Positions 58,196-64,000 of a stretch of 64,000 bases of DNA are shown here, piece after piece. Position 1 is the stretch's first letter. Every line of letters begins with the position of its first letter. Origin of the DNA: Costus lasius (Eukaryota; Streptophyta; Magnoliopsida; Zingiberales; Costaceae); the NCBI GenBank assembly GCA_027563935.2, contig CM050451.1, forward strand, positions 30,271,565 to 30,335,564. The letters run 5' to 3'. The notes under the pieces were generated by a model. It was not told the DNA's origin. It searched no databases and worked only from the letters and a program-made list of their open reading frames with translations. The translations under genes and the position numbers were made by a program.

Positions 58196-59880
58196 ATGGC
58201 AAGTTTTTAAAAACATATGCATTTGCTTTTCTATTAGTCCTTTCGAGGGATAAGTTGGATAGCACCAACTTGAAAAACTAGTTTAAAAATCTACTAGATG
58301 TGTTGAGATAGGAGGACAAGCTATATATCTTTGAGCGATCGCATTCTCAGTAATGTTTAGCCTAGGTCACTTAGTAGGAGTGGAATGCTTATATGAAGCA
58401 TCATGATGATATTTTTGATATCACAAGTCTTATGTTGTGTACTATGTGTCTTGAACTGGAAAGCCAGTTCGAAGAGATGGAGGCTTGTGAGATAATCAAA
58501 ATCCTCAAACATCTTTATATAGAACAAGTACCAACAGAAGGACCTAAGGAATCAATAGCATCATGTGAGGGGCCTATAGAGGTGAAGCCTAAGGTTTGCT
58601 TAGTCCTTATGATTAGAAGGATAGGAAAACCAAGGGCTTACCTCAAGGCACTCGAAAAGAGGCTAAAGAAGGCAAAGAACAAGAGGTGCTCACTTTGTGG
58701 TATGGTGGGCCACAAGAAGAAGGATTATAGAAGCCTCTAGGATGACCTAAAGGGAGGCTGGCCTTCCACTTTTGGATCAGGTATATATGTTACTGAGGTC
58801 ATTATATCTATTTCTATTTCATGGGTATTGGATACCATATGTGAAGTTCACATTTGTATAAATGTGCAGAAGCTCAAGAGAAGTAAGACTATCAAATCTG
58901 GAGAGATTGATCTGCATGTTGGTAATGGAGCACCTGTGGTTGCCGTTGTTGTTAGCACATCGCAATCTCTCTGCTGTCTGGATTTTAGCTAGAACTATTC
59001 TCTTGCTATTTTGTACCTAATTTGACTAAAACATTGTATCCATCCTGGCATTAGCTAGGATGAGATTTAGATTTGAAATGAAGGGTAATATTTGTTTATT
59101 TTCAAATGCTAATATGTTATATGGTCATGGTATTTTGAGCAATGGGTTATACATATAAGATATGAATAGTTTAGTGTGTAACATAAATACTAAAAGAATA
59201 AAACCTAATGGAATAAATAATACATACCTATGGCATTGTTGACTTAGCTATCTATATAAACAAAAGTCATATACAACAACTCTACGCAAATAGATTATTT
59301 GGATCATCCTGCTTGGAGGAGTATGATACATGCGAGCTTTGTTTATTAGGCAAGATGACAAAAACACCATTCACCAAGAGAGGTGAAAGGGCAACTAGGT
59401 TATTGGACCTAATACACACTGATGTGTGTGTGTGTGGACTAATAAACAAGCTAGCCAAAGGGGGTATCAGTACTTCATTATATTTACTGATGATTTCAGT
59501 AGATATAGTTATGTCTGCCTTATGAGAAATAAATCTGAATCTTTTGAGAAATTCAAAAAGTTCAAAAATGAAGTACAAAACCAGTTTGGTCAATCCATAA
59601 AAGCACTTTGATTGGATCAAAGTGGTTAATATTTGAGTTTAGAGTTTGATGATCATCTAAAAGAGTGTGGGATAACAACTCACTCTTCCAAGAACTCCAT
59701 AATGGAATGGTGTATCAGAAAGGAGGAATCAAACTTTATTGGGCATGGTTCAATCAATGATGAGTCATGCCACTCTTTTAATGTCATTCAGGGGATATGC
59801 ACTTAAGATAGCCTCTCTCATACTAAATAATGTGTCATCTAAGAGTATCTCAATAACTCCATATGAGTTATGGATTGGGA
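58196..59880 (+). pseudogene. Degraded copia gag, protease and integrase
   Basis: A gag region (ECLYEASxxDIF, EMEACEIIKILK) ends in a zinc knuckle KRCSLCGMVGHKKKDYRSL with the last Cys replaced by Tyr (58,681-58,737). A protease-like frame follows with VLDTICEVHIC, in which the catalytic DTG has become DTI, and IKSGEIDLHVGNGAPVVAVV (about 58,830-58,950). The pre-integrase and integrase blocks are CELCLLGKMTKTPFTKRGER, DLIHTDVCV, YFIIFTDDFSRYSYVCLMRN, FEKFKKFKNEVQNQFGQSIK (59,335-59,610) with a frameshift near 59,455. The text stops at TPYELWIG-like sequence at 59,880, where an LTR begins. Reverse transcriptase is not seen in the window. Confidence 0.8.
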
Positions 59881-62340
59881 TGTTGGTGTATATGCCCTAG
59901 GACCTAGTTTTGGTCCACTTATGTACTACTTGACTTTGATATTTATATCATTCTGGAATTGTCGTTATTTATGTTTGTTTACATCTGCGCATATGTACTA
60001 ACATGATAATGTCCCTGGAGACAGATTGGATTGTGCTCGAACTATAGTCCCCAGTCGATGTACCTTAGTGGATATGGGACAGCTATGGTACTTGTAAGAC
60101 TGGTATGTGGGCTGGTTAGGCACGTGGTGCTAATGCAGACACATGGGTATATCATTGGAGGATATACTGGATAGACCCGCTGTGAGGCTATGACTTGGTG
60201 TCATGAGTTATCCTCACAAGTGACAGGAGATGCATTGATCCCTTAACTTGAGGTCATTGATCATTTTATATGGTTAGGGACTTGCTTTGATACAAACTAA
60301 CACCTCGCCATAGTTGGGATGTCATAACGGTTGTCATTGAGCATGTCACGACCCATATGAGAAGGTCAATGGACAGACAAAGGATTTGCCCCTTCCTTAG
60401 GGAAGTATGATATCCATGGAGCTCCTCTATGGTTCTATGACTGAGAGTGTATGGCCATACCCAGGTGAGAACCTGTTTTAGTCATAGCCATGTGATTGAG
60501 TGAAAACAAGTGGTGACACACTTGTCCAATCGGATATCAGTTCGGCAAAGAGACTGTAATGCATATGTACCTAGTTGCGATGATGGGGAAGTTGATGTCG
60601 ATATCCATTCCAATGACCTGGGTAGCAGCGATGCACTGCTAGGTGCCACTCACTGCTTGTGGTGACCTTTGGTCAGCACTGCCAGCGTCAGAAGAACCTA
60701 CAGGGTCGCACACCTTGATACTTGAGTTCTCGTATTGATCGGGAAGTCTTATGATCAAGTTATTGGATAACTCGGATCTAATTGGGAGATTTCATCAGCA
60801 CCAATGGGCCTGATGAGATGGAAGAATGTTATTGGAGCCAAACTTCATTTTTGGCAGGTTGACCCGTATTTGACCATGGTTGGTCACATTTGGATTAGGG
60901 TTGGATTGGATTGGATCCAAATGGTTAATCAACCCATATGATAAAGTTTGGGCTAGCTCTGATGCGGATAGGAACCACAAGCCACGAAGATATAAGTGGA
61001 GCCTAAAGGTGCCATAGACAGACTCGTAAGGTCACAAATAAGCTAGCAAAGCGTCACTCATAAAGCTAGCTCAAATAATAGGAGGAACTACTTCAAGAAT
61101 AAAAGAGGCCCAAGGCATTAAAGCCCATCTCCAACGCTGCACCTTGCAACCCACATTTGCAGCCAACGCATCATCTTCAACAGAGCAAAAAAAGGAAGCT
61201 CCAACGTTACATTTGCTCAGCTAAGAGAAAAGGGAAACTCCAACGTCACTTGGCTGCCATCTTCGCTCAAAGCTCCCAACGTCTCTCTGCTGCCGTGGAA
61301 GGAAATAGCAACGTTCACCCAACAACGTTCGCTTGGAAAGCTTCCCCTATATGTATCAAAGCTTGAACCTTGTAAACGCAGATTTGTTGAATGGAAATGG
61401 TTTTGCTTCCTCAATCGAATGTCTCCGATCTTCTTCTCCTCTGAGGCGCTTGTGTCGCCTATCCTTCCCCTCACCTCCTTCTAGGGCTGAGCCCCTTCCT
61501 CCTCTCTTCCCCTCTCCTCCATTCTCTTCTTCCTCACAAGTTCAATCTTCCAGCCGCAACAGTTCCAGATTTTCAAAATTTTCCGAGTTCGCCGCCGACG
61601 ATCCACCGGCCGGATCACCACGAGACTTCGGCCACCACTCCCTCTCTCCAAGACGAAGCCACAGCCACCGGCATCCATCCATCCGACTCTCCGATCACCG
61701 GAATCGAAACTTCATTTCGATCCCCTGTTCTCGCCCTGATTCCGCCCTACTCCCGCCTTTCAGCGCCGTTCGACTCCGACCAGCCACCGTCCGCCTCCAA
61801 ACTCCGGCCACCACTTCGCCATAGTCAGAGGGACCTCCCATCGTAACAGGTCCGGCGATCGTCAGCCACCGGACGAACGCCGACCAACTCCGCTCGGCGC
61901 TCGTGTTTTCCCCTGTTTCGCCAGATTCCGCCCCAGATCTGCTCCTCATCATGGTTCTCCTCCGGCCAGCCACCGCCTGTCTCCAAACTCCGGCCAACTC
62001 TTCTCCATGAACATACGGACCCCCAGTCGTAACAGGTCTGGCGGTCGTACACTACCGGACGAACGCCGATGACTTCCGCCCCTTACGCCATTTCCCCTGT
62101 TTCCCAGAATTTCCCGTGTCCACTGTTTCGTGTTATGCTAATTCTAATCTGAATATGTTTGTTTTCGCAGGTATTGTAAGCAATCGGCGCCACCAAATCT
62201 TGATCTTTGGCGTCACGAGGAAGAACTCACTTGCTCTACGAGGGGGACGAGTTGATCCAACTGAAGCTACAATGGATCAGTCCGAAAGACATGACAACTT
62301 CTGGTAAATGATATTTTTGTAGCATTGAAATCTATTTGCT
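59881..62340 (+). mobile_element. LTR and 5' region of a second copia element
   Basis: It begins TGTTGGTGTATATGCCCTAG exactly where the integrase of the older copia breaks off. The middle (60,440-60,740) shares GTGTATGGCCATACCCA, CTTGTCCAAT and GGGTCGCAC with LTR copies A-C, so it belongs to a related copia group. The 3' end is uncertain: no initiator-Met primer site was found. From 61,380 it becomes GC-rich and includes a 186-bp tandem duplication. The segment 62,172-62,306 is bounded by TTTTCGCAG and GGTAAATG and could be an exon-like piece; its frame is not recognised. The right limit is a guess. Confidence 0.5.
61760..62125 (+). repeat. Tandem duplication, 186-bp period
   Basis: GGCCAGCCACCG...CTCCAAACTCCGGCCA, TCGTAACAGGTC and CCGGACGAACGCCGA occur twice, with GTAACAGG at 61,843 and 62,029. 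Differences are scattered. Open frames on both strands across it are not considered genes. Confidence 0.85.
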
Positions 62341-63686
62341 ATTTCCTGACTGCATTCTAAATTTTGATTTTTTATTTTGAAATAAAAAAATAATAATAAT
62401 CGGACTTTAGTTAGTATCATATTTCGTGTCTCCACCCTACATCAATGTAGAATTGCATGAGTAAATACCTTGATTGTGCATGATGTTGTGATCATTAGTC
62501 AAGCCCCCTTTGCATGCCTGTGATGTATCCTCGTGAGGCCTGCGTGCCGCTTTTCTTTTTGCTTTTAACTAAGAAGAAGATTAGGATGGCACATGTACTT
62601 GGAACTTGGCGCATGCATACCTTGGACGGTGGCGCAACAAGCATCAAAGGAAGAGGCGCAAGCTTGCTTAGTGGCGCAAGTTAGGCATGGCCGAACCCTT
62701 GGGTTTGAGAGCTAGCTAACTTGGCTTCTTGCATTGTGGCGCATCCTCATTGGAGGAAGACCATGGCATTGGCCGAACTCTTGGGGTCTACCCTTAAGGT
62801 TTGAGAGCTAAACCATGTGAGAAGGACCTTAGAGCCAAACCTTGAAGACCAAGATAGAGGGTGGCTAGGATAGGTCTATTTTAGGGGCTTGAGTCCTATA
62901 TCAAGAGTTGAACCTCCTTTTGGCATGGGTTAGTTCAATGTCTTGAAAGGGCTTTGATCACATCATCCTTTACTGCTTTCCTTATCTGCTAAAAACATGC
63001 CTGTGATGTTTTATCGTTCTGTTATCACTATAGGATTGCATGCCTGTATTGTTAGACATAAGATAAAACTGATGAGACCTTAAAAACCCTCATAATAAAA
63101 TATCAAGTCTAGTAGCCTTCTAACGCGTAGCCCTCACTAAGCTATCGATTAGTGGAGTTGTGAACTGGTTCCCACCCTCGTGGGACACATCCACTTATCT
63201 TTAGAAAGTGTGTGGTGACAATGGTTTCCCCAGTCCAGTTTTAACCTGGGCGTGCCTTCGCAAGGAAACTCGTTGGCCCTGGGCATAACGGTTAGTTATG
63301 GACTTGACTAGAAGTTCACATGTGCTGGGCACATGGTGAAAGTCTAGAGGCATCGTTGAGAGGTTAGGATTTCATGTTGTATCCAGCCCTCGCTGGACAT
63401 GAAATGCCCAGACTGTCTCAACAAGGGGAGTTGCTTGGAGCAACCGGCCGGCACGCCCACCTTAGGAAACATGGGTTACTTTGTGCATCTCATCCCACCC
63501 TCGTGGGACGCGAAGCCTCATGTGAAATAAGGATCCCATCTCACTAGGAAGCCTTAAACTTCCTGATTGACTTTGTGGGTTGTTAATTCGAATTTAAAAT
63601 AGTGGGAGCAGTAATCATTTAAAACAAGTCCAGTTTAAATGATTCGAAGTAGTACTAATATGCTGTTTCTTGGTTATTGTAGAACA
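62341..63686 (+). mobile_element. Copia leader before gag, right-edge element
   Basis: This non-coding leader has short GGCGCA-rich repeats (62,590-62,760, including CTTGGCGCATGCATACC and GTGGCGCAAG). From 62,990 it matches the leader of the older copia at 57,540-58,195. It ends AAAATAGTGGGAGCA... before the gag ATG. Confidence 0.6.
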
Positions 63687-64000
63687 ATGGCTGTGAACAA
63701 TGGCAGATGGTCACTACGATCTACCCTGGAAAGGGATAAGTTGGTTGGATCCAACTTAAAGGATTGGTATATGAACTTGAGAATTGTGCTCAAGCTTGAG
63801 AGGAAGCTATATGTCCTTGAGAAGCCAATTCCTGAGCCACTTCCATGCTTGGCATCAGCGGCTGAGAAGGATGCTTATGATAAACATCAAGCTGATACTT
63901 TGGAGGTTGCACAATTGATGCTAACCAACATGTCGCCCGAGCTTAGAGGGCAATATGAATCTAAGAGTGCCTCTGAAATTATTTCTAATATAAGGCAGCT
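63687..64000 (+). CDS. Copia gag N-terminus, cut by the right window edge
   Basis: The ATG at 63,687 opens an uninterrupted frame of at least 104 codons to the window end: MAVNNGRWSLRSTLERDKLV, then GSNLKDWYMNLRIVLKLERK and VAQLMLTNMSPELRGQYES. This is the N-terminal core of a plant Ty1-copia gag (Lx(G/S)xNxxDWxxNLRIVL), which packages element RNA into virus-like particles. No stop or frameshift is seen, unlike the decayed relative at 58,196. Whether the rest of the polyprotein is intact lies outside the window. The start was chosen because it is the first ATG after the leader and precedes the conserved block. Confidence 0.8.
   Translation, partial: MAVNNGRWSLRSTLERDKLVGSNLKDWYMNLRIVLKLERKLYVLEKPIPEPLPCLASAAEKDAYDKHQADTLEVAQLMLTNMSPELRGQYESKSASEIISNIRQ

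Noticed and set aside
61333..61997. 163-codon plus and 100-codon minus open frames
   Set aside because: They lie in GC-rich LTR-like sequence with a tandem duplication, on both strands, with no domain.
1..64000. tRNA or rRNA genes
   Set aside because: The only tRNA-like strings are retrotransposon primer-binding sites; no cloverleaf or rRNA motif was seen by eye. A tRNAscan run would settle it.

Overview
This window is nuclear DNA from a flowering plant with a large, repeat-rich genome, possibly a monocot (low confidence). Evidence: one nine-exon plant gene with GT-AG introns of up to 14 kb, layered Ty3-gypsy and Ty1-copia LTR retrotransposons, hAT relics and a TRIM-like element. No rRNA, tRNA, operon or prokaryotic feature was seen.

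Layout. 1-13,944 is a nested retrotransposon stack. The outermost layer is a minus-strand gypsy element carrying only gag and protease (5' LTR 12,952-13,944; 3' LTR from 1,175 downward). It is split by an Athila-like gypsy element (2,229-about 10,605), a copia-type solo LTR (11,042-12,719) and a third LTR of that copia family running off the left edge (1-853). The Athila-like element in turn holds a second solo LTR (3,896-5,564) and a 528-bp TRIM (6,770-7,297). 13,945-19,850 holds a plus-strand relative of the outer gypsy and the 2.5-kb LTR of another gypsy element, whose gag start is fused to the 3' end of a TRIM-like internal sequence.

21,452-50,666 (minus strand) is the only convincing host gene. 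It encodes a 1,108-residue PH-RCC1-FYVE-BRX protein (PRAF family), and all nine coding exons can be placed with consistent splice sites and phases. Intron 7 (14.2 kb) and intron 1 (9.4 kb) are full of transposon debris: a hAT element with an 8-bp target duplication, a degraded hAT transposase, an unrecognised coding relic, a tandem repeat whose units fold into co-varying hairpins, and a degraded minus-strand copia polyprotein. A TATA box at 51,037-51,044 and a leader with several upstream ATGs mark the 5' end.

51,300-64,000 is AT-rich intergenic sequence with a copia RNase H tail, two abutting degenerate TRIM-type LTRs, a diverged Athila-type LTR, a decayed plus-strand copia element (57,400-59,880) broken at its integrase by the LTR of another copia element (59,881 onward), and an open copia gag frame cut by the right edge.

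Most interesting signals: the 35-kb hairpin array with compensatory stem changes, the gypsy-gag/TRIM chimera, the overlapping upstream ORFs of the PRAF gene, and the nested stack with readable target-site duplications.
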